Shown: positions 1 to 11,312 of the stretch, piece by piece
Position numbering within the stretch: the stretch's first letter is position 1
How the letters are laid out: every line of letters starts with the position of its first letter
Notes under the pieces: generated by a model
What the model was told of the DNA's origin: nothing
Database searches by the model: none
Seen by the model: the letters and a program-made list of their open reading frames with translations, nothing else
Position numbers and translations under genes: made by a program
Assembly (NCBI GenBank): GCA_034769895.1
Contig: CM068369.1
Coordinates: forward strand, 149,445,574 to 149,509,573
Origin: Magicicada septendecula
Lineage: Eukaryota > Arthropoda > Insecta > Hemiptera > Cicadidae
Direction: 5' to 3'
Length of the DNA stretch: 64,000 nucleotides

Positions 1-15
1 AAATTATTTTCAAAT

Positions 16-354
16 TCATTTATTTTTAAAAATTCTGCATACCTTAATCAACGTTCCTACATAGTCACCATGCAGGTTGAGACATTTGTCGTATCTTGGC
101 ACTAATTTTAATATGCCCGCTTCAAAGAATTCGGCCGCCTGCGACTCCAACCACTGCTGGACGTTTCCCTTTATCTCATCATCACTTTCAAACTTCTGGC
201 AGGCAAGAAATTTCTTCAGACGCAAAAACAAATGGAAATCGCTAGGAGCCAAATCTGGACTGTAAGGAGGATGACTGAATTGTTCCCAACGAAATGAATC
301 AACAAGCGCCGTCGTTACACGTCCGGTATGCGGTACGCTCCTCGTCGTGAACAT
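16..354 (-). pseudogene. mariner transposase, C-terminal fragment
   Basis: The minus strand encodes the C-terminal third of a mariner-family (IS630-Tc1-mariner) DDE/D transposase, which cuts and pastes its own element. Seen: the family block PYSPDLAPSDFHLF, whose Asp is the third catalytic residue (DD34D), preceded by a decayed HDNARPH-like block (here SVPHTGRV) and followed by the usual LKKFLA and GDYV segments. About 110 residues remain of the roughly 345 usual for the family. The N-terminal helix-turn-helix half and the first two catalytic Asp are absent. Similarity stops near 350, where unrelated AT-rich DNA begins, so this is a truncated dead copy. Its 3' end may run past the window start. 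Confidence 0.85.
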
Positions 355-1382
355 TTATCTCTTCCAAGGTTAAACAGCCTAGCCCACTTTCTCACCATAC
401 TAATCTAATTCTAATCATATTAATCGCATTCTGTCCATAAAATTCACAAATCTCACTATAAATTTCATAAGGACGAAGATTTCTGGCATTCAAAAACCTA
501 ATAACTCTTCTTATTTCACAACTGGCGGGCCCATCGTTAAAAAATGATTACCGATGTGTAGTAAACGTAAATCGGAACGTATACAAACAATATAGCTTGG
601 CTACCTCGTCGTCGAATAGAAGGAAGTAACTACGCATTCGCGACCTTCGTACTACAATATGCGCGGGATATATGCGCAGACGGTACTTAGGCTACTTTCT
701 GGATAAGCCTCGTACTTCAGCAGACAGAGGTTAAGTGTACACATAAGCATGCTGAATTTTGCTCGAAACAAGAAATAAATATTTTGATAATACTTTTATA
801 CAATATTAATTTATTAATAAATCAGGAGAATGAACAATCGATTTTTCATATATACGTATTTATATGTTTTGCAGCACAAGTTTCTACAGTAGACGTTTTT
901 TGCCGATTGTGGTGAATACAAAACAGACAAAATTTATATCTGTCGATGGCCAAAGAATAGTTTTTTGATTTTTCTGGTAACGAAAGCGTTCTTCATTTTC
1001 AGTGGTAGTAATAGAAACAACAAGAGTAGTGTAATACAGTAAAGTGACAGTATTGCCAAATAAACGTTAGCTAGCTACCTAAAGTTGGAAAGCTAGGCAA
1101 GCATTTAATATCATATTATTAACTTAACAATAATTCAAGTAAATCAGGACAGCAAAATAAATGCATATAAAATATTCTAAGTTTTATGTTTTAAACATTC
1201 GTTAACAAAACGACGCTGCATAAAATTTGACCTTCTTGATTTTATTCATCTATTTATTTTTAATACGTAACACGCTTCATTACGATGAATATGAGTCTAG
1301 CGTGTGGTAATATAGTAACTGAATACAATCTAGAGAATAAACACTTTAATGTTGAGAAATGGTCCAGAACCGTGAATGACCT
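355..1382. other. non-coding AT-rich stretch
   Basis: No coding region, RNA gene or repeat structure that I can support. It separates the mariner relic from the SINE-like piece. Confidence 0.6.
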
Positions 1383-1507
1383 TCTTTGCTTATAGTTTTC
1401 CAGTCACGCTTTTCATCAGAGTGGGCACCGCAGGATTCAAACTATCGCCTTCCGCACGGATGACGAGGAATCTAGTAATTTGGCCACCGAAAACGTCCGG
1501 CCTGCGC
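1383..1507 (-). repeat. tRNA-derived SINE-like fragment
   Basis: Read on the minus strand, the segment has an A-box-like GTGGCCAAATTACTAG (1472-1487) and, about 30 nt further on, a B-box-like AGTTTGAATCC (1433-1443). This matches the internal Pol III promoter layout of a tRNA head. The piece is richer in GC than its surroundings, and it does not fold as a full tRNA that I can see. A SINE relic is more likely than a functional tRNA gene. No second copy was noticed in the window, so the call rests on the two boxes alone. Confidence 0.45.
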
Positions 1508-4489
1508 CCAATATTAATAAGTATAATGAATTAAATTAATAAGGTCTGTCTTGATAATAATTAAATTAAGTACATAAGTTATGGTTTGCCTTCGAATGAG
1601 TATTGAGTAAGCAGTGACGAAAAAGTACTATTGAATTCACGGGGCGTTTGAGGAAAATGACACTTGTTTATAGTGTAACTGTTGTGCAAATATTTGGTTA
1701 CTCCTAATCGAACTGATAACTTGTGGGTTATAATAAAGTGATGTGTCAGCGAAACGCTGTGCAAAGTCACTTTGTGTAACCGTCTGGCAAACAGCGACTG
1801 GATAATGAAAACCAAACAGAGTTAAGGAAACGTAACCAAATACAACTTCGCTGTCGGCTTCGCGAAATTACTGGAGTCACACCTCGTTACTTACTGATAC
1901 TTTACTCACTGTGTCGTTCCTCAACTTTAATGACACGTCTATACTGTTATAGAAAAATTAATCTTATAGTAATATTTTATTAATTATTACAAGCTATCCT
2001 GCTTCTCCGTTACAAAATTCTGTTAATTTTTGTATTTTGTATTTGAACAATAAAAATACATAGATTACAGTATGATTGCCTTTAGACACCGCGACATTTA
2101 CCATACACAAAACAAATTAATCTGAACATACGTTTTGGAAAATAATTCCACTCAGTAAGCTTCGTTATGGTAATTATTGATTTTGTCGTAGCCTTCTATC
2201 AACTTCAGCGGTTGCGTAAAAAACCTTAAATCTGCCATTTACTTATTTATTCACCGGCTAGATGTTATTCACCGGCTAGATACGCTTCTAATGGTAGCTC
2301 AAGTACTACTTATTTAAGTGATGTACTTTTTTATTATAAAAATGTTGTCACTTCAATAAAGCAAAACGGTCAAAACGTTTAATAAAATTTTTTGGTGAAA
2401 AATATATTATTACACAATGCAGATTCCAAAATGTTTTTGTTTATAAGCTGTCAGTGACAGTATTGTACATCATACTTAACTGAATAAGAAAAATGATATA
2501 ACATAATATAACAAATGATATAAATCCACAATATCATTCTAATGGTACTACATACAATTACACATTAATTTTATTACACAGTACATATTGTTAATTATAG
2601 TGTGTTCAAATTACTCATCTCGCCAATATCTCTATGTACATTAAACCTTACAAACGTATTAACATGTAAATTTATTTTATATGGCATACACTGAAAAATT
2701 GAGTCATTTAAATGAGTCATACGAACGTTAACATGCCAACCAGAGTTTAACTCAACTTCAAAATAAATACTCATTCTTATCTTATCTCAGCAAATACAAA
2801 TTTGAGATATAAGGTCAGAAAGATTATATAATGATTTCAGTCATTCTTGAATTCCACACGTCAGCAGGCTGTTACAGCAGACTATAGTGTTTATATTAAA
2901 GATGTTAGATAAGCAGTAAGTAATTTATTTGATACTCAATTTCAATGCCTACAATTGAATTACACATAGCTTGGATGGAATGAGGAAATTATCAACATCA
3001 GGTTAGCACAGATTTGATTATTAGGAATATTCATAGCATCGAAAGTACATCGTTTGGAAATATTGTTTATTAACACCATGTAGGAACCAGGTGCCAGTAG
3101 AAAAGTAAAATGAGTGCTCTAATGCGACTCAGAACATCATATACTCAGCATGTTACGGTGTTCTCAGCATGTGATATGGTACAGTTAAGAGATGGAATTG
3201 AAGATATGTGAAAGGAAATATAATGATTGTCATAGAAGGGTAACAAGCTGTCTACTATACTACAGGGAAGAATAATGTTATGACTTGTACTCCACAAGAC
3301 CAGCTCCTCAAGCTTATACTAAGGAGTATCAGTTTCGTTTCTAGAAATCATTGTATCATCGCCTAGAAATTGTTGCACGTTACGGTAAGAGATGATTATT
3401 GTCCAACTTAAGAGAGTTTTGAATTATATTGCTGGAAATATAAGCTGAATTTTTCTTTCTACATAGTAATTAAATGTATTAAATGTCTACATTTAATACA
3501 TATTAAATGTATATTAACAATGGTCCATCGTAAAACAGAAGTATTAAAAGACCAGATTTTTCAAAATGCGCTCTAGCAGTCCCTAAGCTCTGAGTTTTTA
3601 ATTATTTAAATCACAAAGGAATAAGCTTCTAAATTCCCTAGGTTTATATTTTAAGTCATTTACTCGAGTATACTATATACCAAATGTCATTCGTCTCAAC
3701 ATTTTTTTTTGAGTCTGGATTACTTTCACGGTTTCCTTCATTATTTTATAATTTGGAAACATTTTTGATTCTGCGTACACAAAAGTATGCGATAGAATTG
3801 TTATTATTTTAATTAAATAATTTCATGTAAAATATCTGAATTCAACTATTATTACCATAAAAAGGTTATGATTTATATTAAGTAATTTATTTACTTCAAA
3901 TAAATAAAAGTATTACTACGTAAGAAGGAATCTACCAAAACTACATATTACAGAAAAGAGAACTGACTGTTTTATTTGCGTATAATCATATACAATGAAA
4001 TTTCATGATAAAGTTGTTCCTTAGTATTTTTACCTTATTAGGAAATAAACATTCTATAGAATTTTATTCCAGCTTAGTTGCTTTGACGGCTCGCTGTTTG
4101 AGAGCCAGTTGCGGTAGTCATCGTTGGGTTCTACGATTGACGCGTAAGAGTTCTAATAGGCTAAACAAGAAATATTCTCTTCCTTTGGTCCTTAATCCGT
4201 TTACTGGTTAGCAGATGTTCTCGATAAGGTTAGATGAACCGCCTTTCACTTAATTTGTTCATAATCATTGGAATTTGTTAATATTTAATTTACTTATTAG
4301 AACGTCGGGCTACGCACATACCGTTTCTCTCAATGTAACCATCAGTTATTATTCCCTCCCGCCGCGCAAAGTGGTTAATAAGTTTATCTTTCTGCTACAC
4401 AATATTTTTAAACTTTCTTTTCCATTTACCTATTCTATCAACAACTATTTCACTACTGACCTTGTCGATTTAATTTTTTATTGAATAAC
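1508..4489. other. non-coding AT-rich stretch
   Basis: No supported genes; short ORFs here look like chance. A 17-bp unit (TTCACCGGCTAGATGTTA-like) is tandemly doubled near 2248-2283. The segment about 3535-3990 resembles about 43990-44440, which suggests an old dispersed repeat. Confidence 0.55.
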
Positions 4490-4493
4490 AGCT

Positions 4494-7199
4494 TGTAAAG
4501 CAATTACGGCAGAGAATTTTTTTTGCGTAAACGGCACTGTAGCGGGCGTCAACTGTCAAGAGTGATGCATGGTATAGCAAACGGCCGCCGTTAGACAATG
4601 ATTTAAGAAGGACAACGCCTTGGCACATAACAGATGTTGGACATGGATGAACGACATAAGCGCAAGTGGCGACAATAACAAAGAAACAAAAGACGGTGTC
4701 AGTTCATCACAACTACCGACAAAGAGTGTACTAAGGGGACGCCAACATTTTCGACATACACGTGTGAGTTAGCGGCTGCACATGGACATAACATTTTCCA
4801 CAAAAGCAGTCTAAGAGCGGATGCAGTTAGGTACAAAGGAACTTATATAGCTGCACAGCGGGAAACTTGCTTACTGGCACGACATACGGAGCATCTTGTA
4901 AGGCTGCAGAACAGATGTTAGTTCCTGGAAGATGACCACCATCAGCGTGTGAACGTAACAAGGCAAGTCGAGGACAATACGGCGATTCGACACACCCGGG
5001 TTATGGTACACACATGTGCGGAAAGGAAATCGCTTAGAAAGGACACTTGGGAACGTAAGACAATCACATAACAGACAACCGTGTAATTTGGTCCGTCGTC
5101 ATACGGGGAGATGGTGTGGACAGCAAGACTTTTAGAGAGGGGTCTTGGCTGACCTATCAGGAGCAAGGAATTCGGCAAAGGCGGGTGTAAAGAAGACGTC
5201 AACATGGAGACAAGGGTGAAGAGCGAATGGGAAGTAGACCAGAGACTCCAGCCGGAGTATCCAGGAGGAGCCTTCGCAGAATCTGATGCGAGAAACCAAT
5301 CATGACAGTGATTGTGGTAAGGGTATGACATCCGTGGAGGGAGTCGTGTTGCTGAAGTAATAAAATAAGGTGTTCGCAGAGAAGAAGAGTCAGTCGATTT
5401 CCAATTTTCAAACAATTTAAGTCAGTCTATTTTAATCTCAGTTCGGTCGATTTGGAGAGTTCAGTCTCAGTTCGGTCGTATTCTAATTGTTGTCAGTCAA
5501 TTCTATTTCGGTATAAACCAGCCAAAGTCTTTCAGATGGACGGTAGTAAAGTGTATTGATACAAGCAAAGAGATCGTTCGGGAGTGTATCAGAGACTATG
5601 TAAAACTGTAGAACTAACCCGTGACCAAATACTATGACAATGTCGAGTTAAGTACAATCGGACTTTGTGATCATAAAAATCTCGTTTTTATGAATCTAAT
5701 GCGAGTGATAAGGTATTGACCATATCACATTACCGTGACATAAGTGACATGAAACAATATAGTAAGATTGTGACATGTTCTTAACTCACTAAAATGCAAT
5801 TAAAACCAATTATATTTGCATTGTGAATACAGTATAAATGGTACAATCGCTCTAGTTAAACGCAGCATAAACTATTGCACGCGTACATCAAAAGTGACAA
5901 AGAACCTACACGCAAAGTGTTTTAGACGATGAAGTCATATTCGAGTTAACGCAATTAGTCATTATCGTTCATGCGAGTATCCGGATAAAATGTGGGACAA
6001 ATAGTGTCGTGACGAAGTGTCAAGTGTAATTTAATTGGCGTATCTTCAGCCTGGATTTCTTCGTAGGATGAGAGGTACGACGCAGTTAATCACCGCAATT
6101 TGGATACAAACAACAAGTAAATTATTATCATTCATGTAACATTAGATTAGGTCGCCACTGTCCTGCCACTCAAAAAGAACTCGCCACTGAGTAGAATATA
6201 CATTTATTTAATCGTAGAATATACATTTATTTAATTGTTGAATATACATATATTTAATTGCTCAAAAGTAACGCAAATTGAGAAATATGAATCCATAGAG
6301 TAGGATATATTGAAATTTATATGGTCATTAATTAATTAGTCTTTATTGATTTTGTAGATGTTCATAACGTAGAGATAATATAACAGCATTGTGTATTTGA
6401 TATGTTGTCTAGAAACGCTAACTTTATTCAGTATTTAAATGATATTGAAAACATATAATAAATTTGTATCGTTTATAAAAATTAAATTTGTATTGTTTAC
6501 GAAAATTAATAGTGTCTGAGTCAGATGATTGTTATTCACCCAAAACACCTGTTTACATATGGTGCTCCAGCACGCGGGGCGTATTATGGCTCAGTGATAT
6601 CAGAGTGTATCATCAGATATGGCATGCCCGTCCTGGAGCAGTAAACAAGATCTGTAATAAAAACTTACACTTATGGAAACTCCTTTGAATAATTTTAACT
6701 AATTTATGCAAGTAGAGACAAACATAAAATATATTACAGTTGCATATGATGCCCAACACGTGACACGAGGAAGCAAATTCTAGTAGATAATTGTAACCAA
6801 GAGAAAATTTTTATACAATTAAAAATTCAATTAGATTATGCAATTAATAATAAATACGCATAATTATGTACATTTGTACATGATGCCCAACGCGTGGTAA
6901 TATATTATATTTGTACATGCCGCCCAAACGCGGGACAACAAGCAAAATTTATTTTATTAATTAATTTATGCAATTATTGAATCTGCACATAAATATTACA
7001 TTCGTATATGGCTCCCAAAGAACGTGGGGCATAACAAACTTCATATACTGTCGTATATGGCGTCCAACTACAGGGCTAAATACACATAAGTACGACAAAG
7101 TTCGTACCGACAGCACTATCATAAATACAGATAAAAATTTATATAATTAATGGAATAATTAATTTATGCAAATAAATCTGCATGAGATATACTGCCGTA
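4494..7199 (+). repeat. 5' LTR of E1 (about 2.7 kb)
   Basis: Starts TGTAAAGCAATTACGG. Strict identity with the 3' LTR ends at 7192 (GAGATATAC); extending to 7199 puts the end 2 nt before the PBS and gives the AGCT target duplication. Differences from the 3' LTR are a substitution near 4971, one inserted base near 5018 and a substitution near 7041. Internal features include two CAGTTCGGTCG repeats near 5440-5475, a TATAAA at 5512, and an AT-rich U5-like third carrying repeated PBS-like motifs. At 2.7 kb it is far longer than the few hundred bases usual in gypsy elements. An antisense reading frame (4942-5415) exists in both LTRs but resembles no known protein and is broken by the indel. Confidence 0.93.
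6560..7076 (+). repeat. seven PBS-like motifs inside the E1 LTR
   Basis: Degenerate copies of the real PBS (TGGCGCCCAACGCG at 7202) lie at 6560-6580, 6620-6639, 6747-6767, 6881-6900, 6918-6936, 7009-7030 and 7058-7076. The clearest are TGATGCCCAACGCGTGG, TGCCGCCCAAACGCGGG and TGGCTCCCAAAGAACGTGG. Several are preceded by CGTATA or GTACA, and longer units share AATTTATGCAA and ATCTGCA upstream (about 6700, 6963 and 7161), so the duplicated unit is a U5-plus-PBS segment and not the PBS alone. The array is also present in the 3' LTR. Motif 6620-6639 is the weakest match. Confidence 0.75.
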
Positions 7200-7201
7200 G
7201 A

Positions 7202-7220
7202 TGGCGCCCAACGCGATTGC
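7202..7220 (+). promoter_or_regulatory. primer-binding site of E1 (tRNA-Lys type)
   Basis: TGGCGCCCAACGCG begins 2 nt after the proposed LTR end. It is complementary to the 3' end of animal tRNA-Lys(CUU), whose acceptor/T-arm strand gives TGGCGCCCAACGTGGGGC. The match is exact for the first 11 bases and again at CG, then decays. It is the copy closest to the consensus, as expected for the site used to start minus-strand DNA synthesis. Confidence 0.75.
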
Positions 7221-7347
7221 ACGAAGCGATTGCTCGAATAATTAATAATAAATATTATAAGTGAGAAGGCTGAGGACAGGCAGTGGCTATAAACAATTGT
7301 TAGACAGTAAGTCAGTAGTAGAAATAGTCTTAGTTAAGCATACTTGA

Positions 7348-8919
7348 ATGATTACGCGTAGTCGCGCGAAAATGACAAACAATAATTCAGATAGTATGGA
7401 GTTCGACGTGAACAACCAGCTAGGCGTCGAAGGACGTGAGGAAGATACGACGCAGAGTGAAAACACCATCGCCGACGAGACTACAAGGGCGGGGGGACAA
7501 TCGTTAGTACCTCGCGAGATGAACTTCCAGTTATTGCTCGAGTTCATTAAACAACAGAATGAAGAAATGAGCGAAAAAATGAAACAACAGAATGAAGAAA
7601 TGAGTGAAAAAATGAGCGAAAAAATGAGACAACAGAACGAAGAACAGATTGGGAAAATAAAAGTAGAATTGCAAGAACACACCAAGAAATGGGAAGAGAA
7701 AATTAGCGAGCTACAGAAAAAGAATGAACGTGGAATGAAAGAGTTGAAGAATGAATTAACAAGACATACCAAAGAAAGTAAAGAATTGAGAGAGAAGGAC
7801 CGACAAGAATGGCAAGAAGCAATTAATAATACACAGAAGTCAGTAGACCAAATAAATAACAAACTAGACACACATATTCAAGAAACCAACAGCAGGAATG
7901 AGGAATTGAAAGGAGTAGTCATGAACAACGTAGAACGACTACGGACAGAACAAGGAGAAGCAGTAAACTCGTTAAAACAGAAGATCGTAGAAGTAGATGA
8001 CAGACAACGGTCGGCTGTACAGAAAATCAGTGAGACAGATAAAGAGAAGGAGACACGGCTAGAAGAATTAAGAAACCACATCGCCAAAGTTAAAGAAGGC
8101 CAAGAACGACTACAGCGTCAATTAGCCAACGCAGAAGTCGGATCGACCGCAAGAACAGGTGGGCCGCATAACAACGAATTAAAATACAACGGCACAGACC
8201 GATATCCCATCGAATTTCTCAAAGAACTGACCGAAATCCAGAACACATTCTACCCAAGTGACGATGTCAAATGGATCGGTCGACATCTAGAAGCAGACGC
8301 CGCGATTTGGTGGAGGGTGATACGAGACCAAATCCGCAACTTTGATGAATTTAAAGACCTCTTCACACAAAAGTATTGGGGAGAAGAGAGACAGGACGCA
8401 GTCAGGGACAACCTAGAATTTGGTCGATTTAATTGGAAGGGCAATCTGAGCGCAATTCAATATATGGAGCGCAAGCTTCTTGAAAGTCGCCAATTAACGC
8501 CAGCTATCACTGATCGTCAGCTAATCAAAAAGATAGCGCGCCATTTTGGTAAGAATATTGAAATTGCTGTGGTGACAAGGGGGATTAATTCAATCCAAAA
8601 CCTTGAATCATTGATTGCAGAGTACGCCACGATTAATCAGCGAACAACTAGAGATAATGACTTTGTAGGGAGTCACGAGAAGGTGAATGCCCGAGGTGTG
8701 GGGGAAGCAACAAACACACCCCAACCATTTCACAATAAGGGTGTCAGCTGGAAGCAAAAACAACATTTGCCGAACAAAGAAAGTGAAAACGATCGCAACG
8801 TTAAGGGGTTTGGACGACACACTAACCGACAGCCCATAAATTCCTTAGAATTCGTAAAGAACGGTGCGTCGACCTCGACTGGTAAGGGGAACGACGTAGA
8901 TAGAGAAAAAAAAGATTAA
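7348..8919 (+). CDS. gag: Gag polyprotein of E1
   Basis: A 523-residue structural protein that would assemble the cytoplasmic virus-like particle and package the RNA. Seen: an acidic N-terminus; a very long Glu/Lys/Gln-rich coiled coil (about residues 60-260), with the 11-residue unit KQQNEEMSEKM repeated near residues 68-93; then a capsid-type domain (about 275-430) with the YPIEFLKEL, AAIWWR and FKDLFTQKYWG segments typical of the Retrotrans_gag family. The C-terminus is basic and polar with no CCHC zinc knuckle, so RNA binding must rest on basic residues. The start is the first ATG after the PBS leader. The frame is fully open, ends in TAA at 8917 and overlaps pol. The nearest relatives in the window are the coiled-coil Gags at 30854 and 63051. 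Confidence 0.88.
   Translation: MITRSRAKMTNNNSDSMEFDVNNQLGVEGREEDTTQSENTIADETTRAGGQSLVPREMNFQLLLEFIKQQNEEMSEKMKQQNEEMSEKMSEKMRQQNEEQIGKIKVELQEHTKKWEEKISELQKKNERGMKELKNELTRHTKESKELREKDRQEWQEAINNTQKSVDQINNKLDTHIQETNSRNEELKGVVMNNVERLRTEQGEAVNSLKQKIVEVDDRQRSAVQKISETDKEKETRLEELRNHIAKVKEGQERLQRQLANAEVGSTARTGGPHNNELKYNGTDRYPIEFLKELTEIQNTFYPSDDVKWIGRHLEADAAIWWRVIRDQIRNFDEFKDLFTQKYWGEERQDAVRDNLEFGRFNWKGNLSAIQYMERKLLESRQLTPAITDRQLIKKIARHFGKNIEIAVVTRGINSIQNLESLIAEYATINQRTTRDNDFVGSHEKVNARGVGEATNTPQPFHNKGVSWKQKQHLPNKESENDRNVKGFGRHTNRQPINSLEFVKNGASTSTGKGNDVDREKKD
8907..8913 (+). promoter_or_regulatory. -1 ribosomal frameshift slippery site (gag-pol)
   Basis: The Gag codons GAA AAA AAA GAT TAA contain the canonical A_AAA_AAA heptamer, one codon before the gag stop. 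A -1 slip here enters the pol frame exactly. That frame is open from 8904, just after a TAG at 8901, through protease and RT. I did not establish a downstream pseudoknot. Confidence 0.7.
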
Positions 8920-11312
8920 CCCTACAGTACAATGAGACAGCCCATATACTGATCAAGAACCGACTTCACGAAACCAACATACTATTACCAGATCTTAGAA
9001 ATGAATTAACTTATGAAGATGAATTAAGATTCGAACAACGGATTTCTAGGTGTCCAGAAATATTAATTAAGTTCAATAATAATATTACGGTCCTTGCCTT
9101 ATTGGATACTGGGAGCGCGATAAATGCGTTATCAGAAGAATGGTTCAACCAAAATAAACATTATTTAGAACCATATGAGGAATTAAGCATGACTAATACA
9201 CTGATTATTAGTGCAGTAGGTAGTAAGTCTAAGCTTGTACGGAAACAAATCTTATGTGACATTTACATTAGTGATATCAAGATAGACTGCGTATTTTTAA
9301 TTATTCCAAATTTAATTAGAAATTGTATATTAGGTATTAGCTTTATGAAAGATGAAAAATGTTTGATTGACGTGGAAAAGGGAGTCGTCGAATTTAGAGG
9401 AAGAGAGGAAGAACAAAATGTCAGCATACCCATTGTACACATGGAAGTAGTAGAAGCAGAAGAAGAGGATGAAATCGAGAAGAAAATAAACGCGAAAGTG
9501 GACAACATAACAGGTGTGGATGAGGAAACGTTAGAAAATCTGAGAGAAGTCTTAATGAATAATAAAAGTTTATTTCGGGAGAGTCCAGGGAGAATGGAAT
9601 GCTATCAGCATGAATTTAAAGTAACGGACAACACGCCTTATTTCCAACGCGGGTGGCCAATTCCACTTGCATACAAGCAAAGAGTTGATGCCGAAATCAA
9701 CAAAATGTTGAAACACGGTGTAATTGAGAGGGGAAATAGCCCATTTATTAATCCAATGGTCGCCGTAATAAAGAAAGACGGAAACGTCAGGCTGTGTTTG
9801 GACGCACGAAAAATCAATAGTGTTACCATTCCCGACTATGAAGGACCAACTCCTATCCAACAGATTTTAGCAAGGTGTGGTAGAATGAAGTACCTGTCCA
9901 CAGTGGATTTAACCAGCAGTTTTTGGCAGGTGCCACTAAAGGAATGTTGTCGCGATTACACTGCTTTCATGTATGAGGGGAAATGTTATAGATATACGGT
10001 AACACCATTCGGATTAAGCACCAGTTCTGCCGCTCTGACGAGAGGACTAGACATGGCACTTGAAGATCCGGTGAAGGAAAACACAATCATCTATGTTGAC
10101 GACTGTCTTTGTTACTCGAACGACGTCAAGACGCATCTGGTACATTTGAATTTATTATTAAGCAATCTACGCAGAGCAAACCTAACGATTAACCTCGATA
10201 AATCGCAATTCTTTCGTCAAGAAATCGCCTACCTAGGGTATCGCTTAACTACAGAAGGAGTTCAAGCAACAGAAGAAAAGGTTGCTGCGATCAGAAATTT
10301 CTTAGTTCCGAGAAACCAGAAGCAATTGAAAGGATTCTTAGGATTGACTAACTTTTATAATAGATTTACTGCTAAGTATGCAGAAACGATTCAACCATTA
10401 CTGGATTTATTAAAAAAAAATAAAAGGTTTATATGGACATCAGAACTAGATCGATGCTTCAAGGAAGTAAAGGATTTATTTATTGAAACGGTTATATTAA
10501 AATTTCCGAAAGTCAACCAACGATATTTTCTTCAATGCGATGCGAGTAAATACGCCTACGGTGGACAACTGTATCAGTTGGATGAAGAGGGGAATGTGGG
10601 TGTAATTGCCTACACGAGTAAAACTTTTAAGGGTGCGGAAAAGAACTATTTCACGACTGAAAAGGAACTCTTAAGCATTGTCAGATGTTTAGAGAAGTTT
10701 CGAATATATATCTTGGGTCAACCATTAATGATTATAACTGATAATAAAGCACTCACTTTCATGCATAAATGCCATCTAAACAACTCCAGGATAACTAGGT
10801 GGATCCTATCCATACAAGAATATAACTTTAACATCCTTCACTGTAAAGGTAAAGAGAATGTAGTGGCCGACATACTCAGCCGATATCCAGAAGATGCAAC
10901 GGAAGAGGACCAAGTTGATGAGAACTTTGAATACCAGATAAATCAGGTAACTATAAAAATGAAGAAAGACGTATGTAGTATGATAAGAGACATAGGAAAA
11001 TTCCAGAAGGAGGATACGAAGTTAGGATCTATTATAGATAATCTAGGTAATGGTAATGAAAATGATATGTGTAAGTTTTATAAGTATGTTGATAACAAAT
11101 TGTATAGAAAGTGTAAGAACAAATGGAAATTATACGTGCCAGAGAGTATTACGGACATAATCATCTCCGAAATACACCAGATGTACGGCCATTTAGGAGG
11201 TAAGAAATGTACCAAACTGTTACAGGAGAGTTTCACATTTGACAAAATGTCAAGGAAAATTAAAGAGTACGTAAAAACTTGTGACAAATGTCAACGTTGC
11301 AAGGATAATTAA
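8913..11312 (+). CDS. pol: Pol of E1: protease, RT, RNase H, integrase zinc finger only
   Basis: Made as a Gag-Pol fusion through the -1 slip; no ATG is needed and the frame is open from 8904. Seen in order (residues from the slip): aspartic protease with LLDTGSAINAL (about 63-70) and ILGISFM; reverse transcriptase with KDGNVRLCLDARKIN, TPFGLSTSSA and the catalytic YVDD (about 394); RNase H with QCDASKYAYGG (about 542), a TEKELLSIV block and TDNKALTFMH; then the integrase HHCC finger (EIHQMYGHLGG ... CDKCQRC). The protein stops two residues after the finger at TAA 11310. The DD35E catalytic core and C-terminal domain are missing. Catalytic residues of protease, RT and RNase H look intact, so the enzyme could copy RNA but could not integrate DNA. 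Confidence 0.9.
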   Translation, partial: RLTLQYNETAHILIKNRLHETNILLPDLRNELTYEDELRFEQRISRCPEILIKFNNNITVLALLDTGSAINALSEEWFNQNKHYLEPYEELSMTNTLIISAVGSKSKLVRKQILCDIYISDIKIDCVFLIIPNLIRNCILGISFMKDEKCLIDVEKGVVEFRGREEEQNVSIPIVHMEVVEAEEEDEIEKKINAKVDNITGVDEETLENLREVLMNNKSLFRESPGRMECYQHEFKVTDNTPYFQRGWPIPLAYKQRVDAEINKMLKHGVIERGNSPFINPMVAVIKKDGNVRLCLDARKINSVTIPDYEGPTPIQQILARCGRMKYLSTVDLTSSFWQVPLKECCRDYTAFMYEGKCYRYTVTPFGLSTSSAALTRGLDMALEDPVKENTIIYVDDCLCYSNDVKTHLVHLNLLLSNLRRANLTINLDKSQFFRQEIAYLGYRLTTEGVQATEEKVAAIRNFLVPRNQKQLKGFLGLTNFYNRFTAKYAETIQPLLDLLKKNKRFIWTSELDRCFKEVKDLFIETVILKFPKVNQRYFLQCDASKYAYGGQLYQLDEEGNVGVIAYTSKTFKGAEKNYFTTEKELLSIVRCLEKFRIYILGQPLMIITDNKALTFMHKCHLNNSRITRWILSIQEYNFNILHCKGKENVVADILSRYPEDATEEDQVDENFEYQINQVTIKMKKDVCSMIRDIGKFQKEDTKLGSIIDNLGNGNENDMCKFYKYVDNKLYRKCKNKWKLYVPESITDIIISEIHQMYGHLGGKKCTKLLQESFTFDKMSRKIKEYVKTCDKCQRCKDN

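Noticed and set aside
6560-7076. PBS-like motifs as tRNA gene fragments
   Set aside because: They match only the complement of a tRNA 3' end and lack A/B boxes. They lie in series with the true PBS.
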